Notes under the pieces: model-generated
Told to the model about the DNA's origin: nothing
Database searches by the model: none
The model's input: only the letters and a program-made list of their open reading frames with translations
Made by a program: the position numbers and the translations under genes
Part shown: positions 10,417-21,638 of the stretch, piece after piece
How the letters are laid out: each line of letters begins with the position of its first letter
Numbering within the stretch: position 1 is the first letter of the stretch
Assembly (NCBI GenBank): GCA_028277765.1
Contig: JANQFQ010000095.1
Location: 113,908-177,907 of the forward strand
DNA from: Desulfobacterales bacterium
Lineage (GTDB): Bacteria; Desulfobacterota; Desulfobacteria; Desulfobacterales; SURF-7
DNA length: 64,000 bases
Direction of reading: 5' to 3'

Positions 10417-10731
10417 AAATTTACTTTCATCCGGCCATCATTAAACATGGTAATTACATTAAAACGCTACCGTTATTTACAAATCCTTTGAGAACAGTAT
10501 GTTTCACGATTTTACGTTTTTAAATATGTTGAATTAATCGTTTTTAAAATATTAATATAGGTCTAATAAATAATATAAAAAATATGACAATAAAAGAAAG
10601 CATAAAAGTTGTGCTATATTAAATATATCACATATTTGCTCATTTTTGAAAATAAATATCACATACCAGCAAAAAAAAAACATCCAGATCGTCAACAATT
10701 TATAAATATTATCAAATTCATTTTATAAACA

Positions 10732-10783
10732 CAATATATTGTAGTTTTTTTTTCTTGACGCACAATATATATATTATATAAAT
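10732..10783 (+). promoter_or_regulatory. Candidate promoter/operator upstream of parE
   Basis: CAATATATTGT-N12-TTGACG-N16-TATAAA in a very AT-rich leader; same architecture found at 56067. Confidence 0.4.
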
Positions 10784-10848
10784 GATGATAGATATTTGTT
10801 AATACAGTATTTTAGCCCTGATGTATCACAAGTCAAAAAAGAGGCAGG

Positions 10849-12759
10849 ATGAAGTTCATGAGAAAAAATGAATACAACGCTGAATCAATAGAAGTTTTAA
10901 AGGGTCTTGAACCTGTAAAACATAGGCCGGGAATGTATACTGACACGAGCCGGCCCAACCATCTGGCCCAGGAAGCGGTCGACAATAGTGTGGATGAGGC
11001 GATTGCGGGGTTTGCCAGCAGCATAAGTGTTATCCTTCACACAGACGGCTCCCTGGAAGTCTCAGATAACGGCAGAGGAATGCCTGTGGATGTGCACCCT
11101 GAAGAAAAGCTTACTGGCGTTGAACTCATAATGACCCGTCTTCATGCAGGCGCCAAGTTTTCTAACAAAGACTATCAGTTTTCCGGTGGTTTGCACGGTG
11201 TGGGGGTTTCTGTAGTAAACGCGTTATCTGAAAAACTTGATGTCTGTATTAAACGGGATGGGAAGGAATACAACATCTGTTTTAAAAACGGAAAAAAAGT
11301 CAAGAAACTAAAAGTGGTTGGAAGTGTTGGAAAAAGAAATACCGGCAGCACTGTCCGGTTCTGGCCAAATCCAAAGTATTTTGAAACACCGAAATTCTCT
11401 GTTCGTAAATTAAAACATGTACTCCGGGCAAAAGCAGTGCTGTGCCCGAAACTAAAAGTTAGTTTTCTTGATAAAAAAACAAAAAAATCAGAAGAGTGGT
11501 ATTTTGAGGACGGCCTCAAGGACTACCTGCTGGAGAGCCTTCAAGATTATGATCTTCTTCCCGAAGATCCTTTTATTGGTGAGTTTAAAGGGAACAACGC
11601 AAGGGCTGAGTGGGCTGTGGTCTGGCTTCCGACAGGCGGTGATACGGTTGCGGAAAGTTATGTCAACCTGATACCCACATCCCAGGGAGGTACCCATGTT
11701 AATGGTTTCCGTACTGGCCTTCTCGCTTCTATTCGTGAATTCTGTGATTTCCGGAAATTAATACCAAGGGGTGTGAAACTGGTGCCTGAAGATATTTGGG
11801 ACAACTGCTGTTACATTCTTTCCGTTAAAATGCAGGATCCGCAGTTCTCCGGCCAAACAAAAGAACGCCTTTCATCAAGGCAGTCTGCAAAATTTGTCTC
11901 TGGGGTTGTAAAGGATTCTTTTAGCTTATGGCTTAACCAGAACACGGATGCCGGTGAAAAACTGGCTGAGATGGCAATCGTCAACGCCCAAAAGCGGATA
12001 CGCTCAAGCAAAAAAGTTGCTCGTAAGAAAGTAACCAGTGGGCCTGCCCTGCCAGGAAAACTGGCAGACTGCATCGGCCAGGATCCTGACGCATGTGAAT
12101 TGTTTCTCGTGGAAGGAGATTCTGCCGGGGGATCGGCAAAACAGGCACGAGACCGACAGTTCCAGGCGATAATGCCACTCCGTGGAAAAATATTAAACAC
12201 ATGGGATGTTGATTCTTCTGAAATTCTAAGATCAAAAGAAATCCACGACATTTCAGTCGCAATTGGTGTAGATCCTGCCTCAGAAAAACTCAACGGCCTC
12301 CGTTATGGAAAAATCTGTGTCCTGGCAGATGCGGATTCTGACGGCCTGCATATTGCCACCCTTATATGCGCCCTGTTTCTACGGCACTTTTTCTCCCTTG
12401 TAAAGGCCGGACATGTTTACGTGGCTATGCCGCCCCTTTATAGAATTGATGTGGGCAAAGAAGTTTTTTATGCTTTGGATGAATCGGAAAAGCAGGGTGT
12501 GCTTGATCGTATAGAGGCCAAAAAGAAAAAGAGAAAAATTAATGTGCAACGATTCAAGGGGCTTGGTGAGATGAGCCCCCTCCAGCTCAGGGAAACAACC
12601 ATGGCGCCTGATACACGACGGCTGGTACAGCTGACAGTTAAACCTGATGATTCAATTAAAGTTAGAAAAGGCGCTTTTGGTATAATGGATATGATGCTTG
12701 CCAAAAAACGGGCCGGAGACCGCCGGCTTTGGCTTGAAAAAAAAGGGAATCTAACATGA
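10849..12759 (+). CDS. parE: DNA topoisomerase IV subunit B
   Basis: GHKL ATPase motifs ([34 protein letters not shown]), TOPRIM ([20 protein letters not shown]); paired with parC. Confidence 0.88.
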   Translation: MKFMRKNEYNAESIEVLKGLEPVKHRPGMYTDTSRPNHLAQEAVDNSVDEAIAGFASSISVILHTDGSLEVSDNGRGMPVDVHPEEKLTGVELIMTRLHAGAKFSNKDYQFSGGLHGVGVSVVNALSEKLDVCIKRDGKEYNICFKNGKKVKKLKVVGSVGKRNTGSTVRFWPNPKYFETPKFSVRKLKHVLRAKAVLCPKLKVSFLDKKTKKSEEWYFEDGLKDYLLESLQDYDLLPEDPFIGEFKGNNARAEWAVVWLPTGGDTVAESYVNLIPTSQGGTHVNGFRTGLLASIREFCDFRKLIPRGVKLVPEDIWDNCCYILSVKMQDPQFSGQTKERLSSRQSAKFVSGVVKDSFSLWLNQNTDAGEKLAEMAIVNAQKRIRSSKKVARKKVTSGPALPGKLADCIGQDPDACELFLVEGDSAGGSAKQARDRQFQAIMPLRGKILNTWDVDSSEILRSKEIHDISVAIGVDPASEKLNGLRYGKICVLADADSDGLHIATLICALFLRHFFSLVKAGHVYVAMPPLYRIDVGKEVFYALDESEKQGVLDRIEAKKKKRKINVQRFKGLGEMSPLQLRETTMAPDTRRLVQLTVKPDDSIKVRKGAFGIMDMMLAKKRAGDRRLWLEKKGNLT

Positions 12760-12775
12760 GAAAGCGAGAAATTAT

Positions 12776-15049
12776 ATGGGTGGTTCAGCAGCAATAAACA
12801 TAAACGGGATTGAGCATCTGCCCCTGCAGGAGTTTACGGAAAAAGCCTATCTCGATTATTCAATGTACGTTATTTTAGACAGAGCCCTTCCCCAGATCGG
12901 CGATGGCCTGAAACCTGTCCAACGCAGGATTATCTACGCCATGTCAGAGCTTGGATTGAAGGCGACAGCGAAATATAAAAAATCCGCCAGAACAGTAGGT
13001 GATGTTCTTGGCAAATTTCATCCCCATGGTGATTCAGCCTGTTACGAAGCCATGGTCTTAATGGCCCAGCCTTTTTCATACCGATATCCCCTTGTTGACG
13101 GACAGGGAAACTGGGGCGCGCAGGATGACCCCAAATCTTTTGCCGCCATGCGGTATACAGAATCCCGACTTTCTCCTTACGCGGATGTCCTGCTGGGCGA
13201 ACTTGGCCAAGGCACTATCGACTGGGTACCGAATTTTGATGGAACACTTGATGAGCCCTCAATCTTACCAGCTCGTCTGCCGAATATTCTGCTCAATGGA
13301 ACCACTGGGATAGCCGTGGGCATGTCAACCGATATCCCCCCGCACAATCTTAAGGAAGTGGCAAAGGCCTGCATTCATCTGCTTGACAAACCAAAAACCG
13401 CTGTAAAAGATCTTTGTAAAATAATAAAGGGGCCTGATTTCCCGACCGAAGCTGAAATAATAACACCTCCTGACGATATCATGGAAATGTATACTACCGG
13501 CCACGGCTCCTTAAGGATGCGCGCTGTTTATACCCTTGAAAATGGAGATATCGTTGTAACCGCCCTGCCCCATCAAGTATCCGGCGCCAAAGTCCTTGAG
13601 CAGATTGCTTCACAGATAAGGACGAAAAAGCTCCCCTTTGTAGATGATCTCCGTGATGAATCCGATCATGAAGAGCCTACCCGCCTTGTCATTGTTCCCC
13701 GTTCAAACCGGGTTGATAAAGACGCTTTAATGGCCCATCTTTTCGCAACAACCGACCTTGAGCGTACTTACCGGGTCAACATGAACGTTATCGGCATAGA
13801 TGGCCGGCCCCAGGTAAAGGGGTTAAAGGAGATGCTCAAGGAATGGCTCGCGTATAGAAAAACGATTGTCATAAGGCGGCTAAAGCATCGCCTGAAAAAA
13901 GTTAACAAGCGGCTTGTCATCCTGGATGGCCTGCTCATTGCCTACCTTAATCTCGATGATGTTATCGATATTGTTCGGAATGAAGATAAGCCAAAAAAAG
14001 TCCTGATGAAACGCTTCAAACTGACAGATGATCAGGCTGAAGCGATCCTTGAAACAAAATTGCGAAACCTGGCTAAATTAGAAGAGATGAAATTACTCGG
14101 GGAACAGGAAGAGCTTAACAAAGAACGGAAACATCTTGAAAAACTCCTGGGGTCCTCAGCCCGCCTGAAAACCTTTATTAAAAAGGAGATAAAGGATGAT
14201 GCTGAAAAATACGGTGACAACCGGAGGTCTCCCATCGTTGAACGTGAGGACGCCCAGGCCATGTCAGAAACAGATATTGTACCTGCCGAACAGGTAACCG
14301 TTGTCCTATCAGAAAACGGCTGGATCAGGTCTGCTAAAGGACACGAAGTCGACACCTCAAAACTTAATTATAAATCAGGAGACCGGTTTAAAGCAGCTAC
14401 ATGCGGCAAAAGCAACCAGCTTGCTGTTTTTCTTGACACAACAGGCAGAAGCTTTTCACTCCCTGCCCATACCCTGCCGTCGGCAAGGGGATATGGTGAA
14501 CCGTTGAGCGGAAGGCTTAGCACGCCGGCAGGAGCAATGTTTATTTCCGCCATTTTGGGTGAGCCGGACCAGATGCTTTTGCTAGCAAGCGATGCCGGCT
14601 ATGGTTTTATCTGTAAACTGTCCGACCTGTATACCAAGAATCGCAATGGAAAGGCTGTACTGAGTGTCCGGCAGAACATCCAGGCAGCTGCCGCGCTTCA
14701 GCTTTCAGAACTTGAGACAGACCTTCTTGCGGCCATTACCAATGAAGGCCGAATGCTGGTTTTTCCAGTAAAGGATCTCCCTGTTCTTGCAAAAGGCAAG
14801 GGGAATAAAATCATTCAAATACCGCCTGCACGGGCAAAATCCCGTGAGGAACTTATGACAACCCTGGTTATCGTTCCAAAAGGGTGCACTCTGGTTATTC
14901 ATGCTGGCAAACGGTATCTGAAGTTAAAACCGAGTGACCTTACAGATTACGAGGGTGAACGCGGAAGGCGCGGGCGCAAACTTCCTCGGGGCTATCGGAA
15001 TGTGGACAGGGTGGAGATAATTGAGCCGACACAGCTCGCCTTGATTTAG
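12776..15049 (+). CDS. parC: DNA topoisomerase IV subunit A
   Basis: [69 protein letters not shown] catalytic Tyr. Confidence 0.9.
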   Translation: MGGSAAININGIEHLPLQEFTEKAYLDYSMYVILDRALPQIGDGLKPVQRRIIYAMSELGLKATAKYKKSARTVGDVLGKFHPHGDSACYEAMVLMAQPFSYRYPLVDGQGNWGAQDDPKSFAAMRYTESRLSPYADVLLGELGQGTIDWVPNFDGTLDEPSILPARLPNILLNGTTGIAVGMSTDIPPHNLKEVAKACIHLLDKPKTAVKDLCKIIKGPDFPTEAEIITPPDDIMEMYTTGHGSLRMRAVYTLENGDIVVTALPHQVSGAKVLEQIASQIRTKKLPFVDDLRDESDHEEPTRLVIVPRSNRVDKDALMAHLFATTDLERTYRVNMNVIGIDGRPQVKGLKEMLKEWLAYRKTIVIRRLKHRLKKVNKRLVILDGLLIAYLNLDDVIDIVRNEDKPKKVLMKRFKLTDDQAEAILETKLRNLAKLEEMKLLGEQEELNKERKHLEKLLGSSARLKTFIKKEIKDDAEKYGDNRRSPIVEREDAQAMSETDIVPAEQVTVVLSENGWIRSAKGHEVDTSKLNYKSGDRFKAATCGKSNQLAVFLDTTGRSFSLPAHTLPSARGYGEPLSGRLSTPAGAMFISAILGEPDQMLLLASDAGYGFICKLSDLYTKNRNGKAVLSVRQNIQAAAALQLSELETDLLAAITNEGRMLVFPVKDLPVLAKGKGNKIIQIPPARAKSREELMTTLVIVPKGCTLVIHAGKRYLKLKPSDLTDYEGERGRRGRKLPRGYRNVDRVEIIEPTQLALI

Positions 15050-15189
15050 CAAATCTCTGTTGACGAAAAAAGTACAATAATTTTAATAACCAGCATCAAG
15101 CAACCAGTATCCAGGATCATGTTCGCATTAAAGAAAAAAGCCGTTATTCTATTTTTTTCTGGCGGCATTTTAATTTAAGGAGAAGAAGA

Positions 15190-16128
15190 ATGCCCACAGG
15201 TGCCTGCGGGATAAACTGTGATGTGTGCAGACTCAGATTGCTCGGAACATGCTCTAGCTGCGGATCTGGAAAAAGCGCACAGGCAAAGAAAAAACTTGAG
15301 GCCCAGAAAAAAATTATCGGGGGCAACTGCATTATTCTTGAATGCGCTTGTACAAAAAATAAAGAATTCTGCTTGCGGGACTGCGATCGCTTTCCCTGTG
15401 AAAATTTTACAATCGGCCCATACCCTTTCAGCCAGGGTTTTTTAAGCATGCAGGAAAGACGGCGCGGAGACAGGCCCCCAGCGCTGAACCATCATGAAAC
15501 ACTTATAATTGTGCCTGATGAATACTGGGACAGGTTATGTGAACGGGACATAAACAAGCTGTGTAATCTCACCTTGACAGAACCGTTTACAGCCGATTCA
15601 TCTATTCCAAGAGGACTGATTGTACATTTCTTAAATGAAGATATTTTTGTCGATTTTAAAGAGCGCTGCCTCAGAAGGAAACAAAACAATCAGTGGGAAA
15701 ACACGGATGATAAACTTCTTGAGCTTGTCACATTATTATATCTGACAAATGTTAAAAAACTTCATCCCATTGGAAAAGAGATCGTCAGCACAAAAGATCT
15801 TAAGGAGGCTCATTTTTTCAAGGGAGAGCATAAACTCAAACTTGCCCCTCTTCTGGAACGGTTCGGTAATGATATGGAAGGATTTAAAACTGCCGCCGCG
15901 TTTCTTGAAGGAACCAGCGTCGAGATGGCGGACGCTGCTTATTGTCTGCTTCCTTTTCCGCGAATACCATTATATTACCTTTATTGGAAGGGAGATAAAG
16001 AATTTAAGACAAAGATTTCCGTTCTTTTTGACCGTTCAATAGAAGCGTATTTTTCTGCTGATGGAATCTGGGGCCTTGTGAATCTTGTCTCACTTGCACT
16101 GATCAGGGGGAATGTGGAACCGTATTAA
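15190..16128 (+). CDS. DUF3786-like protein with N-terminal Cys-rich region
   Basis: CGINCDVCRLRLLGTCSSCGSG...CIILECACTKNKEFCLRDCDRFPCENF; DUF3786-like C-terminal domain. Confidence 0.65.
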   Translation: MPTGACGINCDVCRLRLLGTCSSCGSGKSAQAKKKLEAQKKIIGGNCIILECACTKNKEFCLRDCDRFPCENFTIGPYPFSQGFLSMQERRRGDRPPALNHHETLIIVPDEYWDRLCERDINKLCNLTLTEPFTADSSIPRGLIVHFLNEDIFVDFKERCLRRKQNNQWENTDDKLLELVTLLYLTNVKKLHPIGKEIVSTKDLKEAHFFKGEHKLKLAPLLERFGNDMEGFKTAAAFLEGTSVEMADAAYCLLPFPRIPLYYLYWKGDKEFKTKISVLFDRSIEAYFSADGIWGLVNLVSLALIRGNVEPY

Positions 16129-16241
16129 CTCAGATGTTGTTGTTAAGGGATAAAAAAATAGGAAAGTAAGATATAAAAAAGGTCACCCAGGCAACTAAAC
16201 ATGACCAGGAACAAAAACTGCCTTGTTGAATAAGAAGACGT

Positions 16242-16439
16242 TTACAGCAGGCCCTTGGTGTTTATGGAAATGCTGGTTTCCTCTGAATAATCAACTGCAT
16301 AGGAAAAAATGTCTTCTTTATGAGAGATCTGAAAATCTTGCAGATCCTGCAGTGTTTTGCATTTATGCATACACTGATCTTTGGGTATAGATTTATTAGG
16401 GCAGTTAATACATGGTGAACTGATCATAATTACCCCCAT
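16242..16439 (-). CDS. Small Cys-rich protein (probable start at the MISSPC Met)
   Basis: CINCPNKSIPKDQCMHKCKTLQDLQ, candidate zinc-binding CxxC..CxxxC; purine-rich stretch upstream of the internal ATG. Confidence 0.45.
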   Translation of the reverse strand: MGVIMISSPCINCPNKSIPKDQCMHKCKTLQDLQDFQISHKEDIFSYAVDYSEETSISINTKGLL

Positions 16440-16743
16440 CGTTTTCTGTTAGAAAAGAACGCTGTTTTTCTTCAAATCTATCAGCCAAATAAATGGAATA
16501 AATGTATATGCCTGTAATTTAAAGCAATATTTATGCCATTAGAATTTAAAAAATACAACCATCTGAATTTTTTGATTATTTTAAATTAGGTATTTACCCA
16601 AAATCGTCATAATTAAACAATTCTTGTCAAAATTGTGCCAATTTTCGTCAAATAAACAACTAAAACAAATAGTTATGTAAGTAATACTTACCGCTTGTTG
16701 TTTGATTTCTATTTCTGGATAAATACGACCAAATCAAGAAAGG

Positions 16744-17445
16744 TCAAAATCCCCAAGTTTTTCCAAGAGATTCAAGTATTGGTTTAATTTTTTCCTCATG
16801 CTCGGGTGGCACCAGGAGAAACGTAATCGGTTGATTTGCCGCAAGGGAGTCTGACACATCTAAACAGCTGTTTTCAAAGCTATCCTGGCGCTCTTCATTC
16901 TCAAGAAAAATAAGAATATCAGTAAGGCTTCCTGAAGCGCCCCCCTGATCAAGATGCTCAATATACTGCATAAAAACATTGTTTATGGTAATGGTAAAGG
17001 GATCCATACTGGCAAAACCATTCTCCTGACAACGTGCTTTTGAGACCAGGCATCTGCAGCCAAAGGGTCTTACCTTGTAAACAGGGCATTCATCATTTAC
17101 CAGAAGGGGACAGGTGCCCCATGCAGGATCAGCCGTTTCATCAGGCAGCTCTTTCCCCTCCATAAAGAGCTTCGCAATACTGTTCAGGGTATGTTCGGGC
17201 TGAAATCTTTTCCTGTTTGCGTTTTTACTTAGAGCAGCAAAAAGGTACTCCTTTTTATTCTCCTTGATATAATCAACGATCTTTATACCTTCAAGACCCG
17301 TTATGGTGACATTAACCGTACAACAGTCTGCGCATTTTATCCTGCAGGCCATATCTGAATCAGCGACCAATTCATTATATAATTGATATACCCTATCTAG
17401 GATAGAAAGCTTTGTATGAATATCCATCTGCAACCTCTTTCCCAA
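16744..17445 (-). CDS. YkgJ family cysteine cluster protein
   Basis: CRIKCADCCTVNV...CPLLVNDECPVYKVRPFGCRCLVSKARC. Confidence 0.78.
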   Translation of the reverse strand: MGKRLQMDIHTKLSILDRVYQLYNELVADSDMACRIKCADCCTVNVTITGLEGIKIVDYIKENKKEYLFAALSKNANRKRFQPEHTLNSIAKLFMEGKELPDETADPAWGTCPLLVNDECPVYKVRPFGCRCLVSKARCQENGFASMDPFTITINNVFMQYIEHLDQGGASGSLTDILIFLENEERQDSFENSCLDVSDSLAANQPITFLLVPPEHEEKIKPILESLGKTWGF

Positions 17446-17561
17446 AAGGTTCTATTATAAAAACACGTTTCTAAACAGCTTGACTTTATCAGCATCAGCA
17501 AATATTAATCGGGTATTACCTGCCCGGCGTCTTACTAGAAAAGAGTTTAAAAGGACCTGTA

Positions 17562-18668
17562 ATGAAAAGTAAAGTATATTTTATCAATTTCAGGGCATCC
17601 GCAAAGGAAAACATACTGGAAAAGATTGGCCGACTTGTTGATACAGCCGGCATTTCTGAAATCGTTAAAGATAGGGATCTTACAGCCATAAAAATCCATT
17701 TTGGAGAATATGGGAACACAGCTTTTATCCGTCCAGTTTTTGTCAGAAAAATCATTGAATGCATAAAGGATATCGGCGGCCGCCCGTTTCTTACAGATAC
17801 GAACACTTTGTACTCGGGTTCACGCGGAGACACGTATAATCATCTTGTTACCGCTTTTAAGAACGGTTTCACTTATACAACCGTGAGCGCACCAATCGTT
17901 ATCGCTGACGGTCTGAGGGGTGGATCGGAAACGCCTGTTACCATAAAGAAAAATCGCTTTAAAAAAGTATATATAGGCTCAGAAATTTATAACGCGGATT
18001 CACTAATATCCGTAGCTCATTTTAAAGGGCATGAACTATCAGGCTTTGCTGGCACGCTTAAAAACCTGGGAATGGGATGCGCGTCCAGAAAAGGTAAAAT
18101 GGCTCAGCACGCGGGACTGGGCCCGAGAATTACAAAGAAAAAATGTATTGGATGCGGAGAATGCGTGTATCACTGCTCACAGAACGCTCTCTCCATGGTC
18201 GATGAAAAGGCTAAAATTGATCTGAAAAAGTGCATTGGCTGCGGGGAATGTATTTTGATCTGCGTGAATGATGCGATAAATGTTCGGTGGAAAAGGGCTG
18301 TGCCGGTCTTCCTGGAAAATATGATTGAATATACGCTTGGTGTATTGCATAACAAAAAAGGGAAATCGCTCTTTATCAACTTTATTACGGATGTTTCACC
18401 TGGATGCGATTGTCATTCCACAAATGATGCTCCCATTGTGCGTGATATCGGGATACTCGCGTCAAAGGATCCTGTTGCCGTTGACAGGGCATCTGTTGAT
18501 CTTGTAAATAAGGAACAGGCCCTCCCTGAAACACGACTCAGAAAAAACAGAAATCCAGGTGAAGACAAATTTAAAGGCATATACCCTAAAGTTAACTGGG
18601 AATCACAGTTTGAATACGCAGAAAAACTCGGGATCGGAAATATAGCATATAAAATGATAAGAATCTGA
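17562..18668 (+). CDS. DUF362 domain-containing 4Fe-4S protein
   Basis: DUF362 body plus CIGCGECVYHCSQNAL and CIGCGECILICVNDAI. Confidence 0.88.
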   Translation: MKSKVYFINFRASAKENILEKIGRLVDTAGISEIVKDRDLTAIKIHFGEYGNTAFIRPVFVRKIIECIKDIGGRPFLTDTNTLYSGSRGDTYNHLVTAFKNGFTYTTVSAPIVIADGLRGGSETPVTIKKNRFKKVYIGSEIYNADSLISVAHFKGHELSGFAGTLKNLGMGCASRKGKMAQHAGLGPRITKKKCIGCGECVYHCSQNALSMVDEKAKIDLKKCIGCGECILICVNDAINVRWKRAVPVFLENMIEYTLGVLHNKKGKSLFINFITDVSPGCDCHSTNDAPIVRDIGILASKDPVAVDRASVDLVNKEQALPETRLRKNRNPGEDKFKGIYPKVNWESQFEYAEKLGIGNIAYKMIRI

Positions 18669-18693
18669 TCTTTATAATTTCAATCAATATGGT

Positions 18694-19281
18694 CTATAAA
18701 GGCCAGTTATTATGTTTCTGAAGGTTAATACTCTTCTTGTTTTTCAATAAGATTTTAATCATCGCCCAAATAATGATTCCACCTATTACTGCGGTTAAAG
18801 TATTAAGTATTGTTCTGCCATACTTTTTTACCTTCTCCCAAAAAACCGGGCCTACCTGTATGTTTTTTTTGTTATCCTGCAAACCTTTAACAGTACACGC
18901 CTGAATAAAATCTTGTATTTCTAATGTCTGTTTTTTTGAATTTTCTTCAAATTCAATCCCACACCGCAGGTTTTTAGTTTTAACTGTACCATTATTCGTC
19001 CCATTTCCATTAAGGCCATAAACAATTTTTGCTGTAATATTTTTAAGAACTGTCTCGCCGGTGTCTGAGAAAATACTGATCTGTATTGTTTTTCCAAACA
19101 GACTTTTCATTTTTTCTCTAAGGCCGGAAATCTGATAATACCTGAATCCAAGTCCAGAAGTACTGATATCAAGAGCCGGCCCAATAAGACAATTAAACGG
19201 TTCACTGATAATATTAAATCCTGCTCTAACCTTGTAGCGCTTTGCTGTCCTACGGTCATTGATAATATCGTTTTTTACCAT
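18694..19281 (-). CDS. PilZ domain protein with C-terminal TM segment
   Basis: RRTAKRYKVR and DISTSGLGF (RxxxR and DxSxxG PilZ signatures); hydrophobic C-terminal segment. Confidence 0.75.
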   Translation of the reverse strand: MVKNDIINDRRTAKRYKVRAGFNIISEPFNCLIGPALDISTSGLGFRYYQISGLREKMKSLFGKTIQISIFSDTGETVLKNITAKIVYGLNGNGTNNGTVKTKNLRCGIEFEENSKKQTLEIQDFIQACTVKGLQDNKKNIQVGPVFWEKVKKYGRTILNTLTAVIGGIIIWAMIKILLKNKKSINLQKHNNWPL

Positions 19282-19317
19282 AATATACCCCCAACAAATA
19301 TTCTTTTGCCTTTTTCT

Positions 19318-20445
19318 TTAAAAAATTATGATCATAATCGTATCAGACTCCCACGGCTCATTTATGTGAAACCAGTTATAAAAATCTGAACCTTCATAAG
19401 TAAGTGTTATCATATGAAACCCGGGAGATAGATCACTCTTTTCAAATGACGGACCATGGCCAAATTCACCATTGAGGTTCGAATACCATACCATTTTACT
19501 TTCAATCCCTAGATCATCACTGCTTCCGGTAAACAGAATGGGTTCTTCAGAAGAATGCAGACTTCCGCTTATAGGAGAATCGATTGTAAATCTCCCATTT
19601 TCACAGAAAAACTCAGGAAACCATGGGAAAAAAGCAAATCTTCCTTCAAGGTTGCTAACCGGATTGCACATCTCCAAATCTCCTGACGCATCATCAATCT
19701 GTCCCTCAAGCGCTGCATCATCCAGTACACCATTATCTTCAATATCGTTTGCGATCTCCTCAATAACAGTTGAGACAGAATCGCCGGTATCTTCAGCGAT
19801 TTGAAGAACCAGTGATGAAACAGAAACTAAAGCGAGGTTGCTCTCACCCTCTTCCAGGATATTCATGTCTTCAAACGATTCTGCTTCTTCAATGTCAATT
19901 TCAAATACATCAAGGACTTCCATATTCGCCTGTTCTTTAGCATCATTAAAATCATACCCCTCACCAATAAGTGTTAATACTCGCGGCAATGCTATTGATG
20001 TCAGCGTGTTAATATTGATTTCAGGATTAGTATCTGTTTTAGCAATAACACTTATCTCTATTGGATCAATTGAAGTAGCTCCGGTTAATTCATCAAAATA
20101 ATATCCTGAAACATGTACCTCGACAAAAGATGATTCAAGGTCTGTATCTATCTGGATAGTGTATTCGCCCATATTATTTATAGTCGCTGTTGTGAAAGAT
20201 AATCCTGTTGGATTAAAAAACTCATCCAGCTCATATACCGTTACAACACTCCCTTCCAGGAAAGGTCCCTTCTGGGCTGAACCAGCAAGCGAAATTGTCT
20301 TCTCAGGATTTCCGACCTCTGTTCCTCCGCCGGCGACATCATTATTTCTGACAACAGTATTACTGCCGCACCCTATTAAGCCAATCTGCACAAGAAGAAG
20401 CGCTGCAAGAAGAACTCTTTTTCTGTTTTGTATCAACATCTTCAT
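19318..20445 (-). CDS. Lipoprotein of unknown function with GGGTEVGNP motif
   Basis: Signal peptide with lipobox LIGC, then NNDVAGGGTEVGNPEKTISLAGSAQKGPFLEGSVVTVYEL; ATG overlaps the upstream gene's stop (ATGA). Confidence 0.75.
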   Translation of the reverse strand: MKMLIQNRKRVLLAALLLVQIGLIGCGSNTVVRNNDVAGGGTEVGNPEKTISLAGSAQKGPFLEGSVVTVYELDEFFNPTGLSFTTATINNMGEYTIQIDTDLESSFVEVHVSGYYFDELTGATSIDPIEISVIAKTDTNPEININTLTSIALPRVLTLIGEGYDFNDAKEQANMEVLDVFEIDIEEAESFEDMNILEEGESNLALVSVSSLVLQIAEDTGDSVSTVIEEIANDIEDNGVLDDAALEGQIDDASGDLEMCNPVSNLEGRFAFFPWFPEFFCENGRFTIDSPISGSLHSSEEPILFTGSSDDLGIESKMVWYSNLNGEFGHGPSFEKSDLSPGFHMITLTYEGSDFYNWFHINEPWESDTIMIIIF

Positions 20446-21347
20446 GACAGCTTCTTCTCCTCAGTTTCTTCTTCTATCTGTTTAGAAAAAGGAAACGCCT
20501 GAATATTGATCTGAACAACCTGATCAGAACCTTCATCATGACTTGCCAGCGCCAGGATCTCTTTTCTAAAAAGTTCAATTCTTTTTTTAATTTCCGCTAT
20601 CTTATTCTTCTTAATTCTTATCGTGAGTGCGCTGATATCCCGCTCCTCAGCCGAATGCAGTTCAATCGCTTCTGCAGACCGTTTCAGCATTTCCTGATGA
20701 AAATTGGTCACAATTAAAGATTTTACTTCTGGCCCTGTACTGACCACATTACTCTGCTGTATCCAGCGGTTCCTGGATTTTTCTTTGATCAACCCGAGTT
20801 CCGTAAGGACCTTGAGCGCTTTTTCCGCCTGTTTCGCTTTTATCTCAGGGATTAACAGTTTTGCTATCTGTGATGGGGTATAGGCGCGATTCCCGATACT
20901 GACGATTTCTCTGATTACCGGATAATACCATTTAGAAAAATAAGTATATTTTGATTTGTCTATTCGGTGAATATTAAGATACCCTCGCATGGACATCATT
21001 TTTTTATAATAGTGGTTTTTTCCCTCATGCGAAGTGCTCTGATTCATTAAAACCAGGTTTTTGAAAAATTCTTTTTCCTGTGTCTTCAACTCAAAACCGT
21101 TGGCAATTTTTTTCCGGCTCTTATCTGTGAGGTTTCTCTGACCTGAAGTGACTAGTTTAAGAAAATTGGGAGATGTAAATCCTGCTTTTTCTGAAAAAAA
21201 CCTGTAGGAAAACCGCTTTTTCCTCTTTTTCCAATAAAGGTATAGATCATTAAGAAAAGCTCTATAGTCCAAATAATTGTATATTACCGGCCGTTTCATT
21301 TTGTTAAACCACACCTCTCTTTTTTTCATGCCCTTGTTGCATATCAA
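20442..21347 (-). CDS. TIGR02147/DUF4423 family protein (putative regulator); start may be 21299
   Basis: YLDYRAFLNDLYLYWKKRKKRFSYRFFSEKAGFTSPNFLKLVTSGQRNLTDKS family-typical N-terminus. Confidence 0.8.
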   Translation of the reverse strand: MICNKGMKKREVWFNKMKRPVIYNYLDYRAFLNDLYLYWKKRKKRFSYRFFSEKAGFTSPNFLKLVTSGQRNLTDKSRKKIANGFELKTQEKEFFKNLVLMNQSTSHEGKNHYYKKMMSMRGYLNIHRIDKSKYTYFSKWYYPVIREIVSIGNRAYTPSQIAKLLIPEIKAKQAEKALKVLTELGLIKEKSRNRWIQQSNVVSTGPEVKSLIVTNFHQEMLKRSAEAIELHSAEERDISALTIRIKKNKIAEIKKRIELFRKEILALASHDEGSDQVVQINIQAFPFSKQIEEETEEKKLS

Positions 21348-21638
21348 ACACAGATTTTCAACAAAAAAACAATGGAAACCAATTTTTTTAATATTTTTTT
21401 GTATACAAAATATGTATTATATGTTATTTTTTTATTATTATTCTAATTATTTATATTCTTTGCCTGAAATTATCATGTAAAGTTTAGATGCATATTTGAA
21501 TACATTTATCAACGACCGTTCCATGCTGATAAATATCTGGTTTTAAAAAAATTCCCTTGGTTGTTTTTTAGAACCATTTTGTGTATTATTCGTTTTCAAT
21601 GCTTCTTAAAAACCAACAATTTTATTAGAGAATTGACA

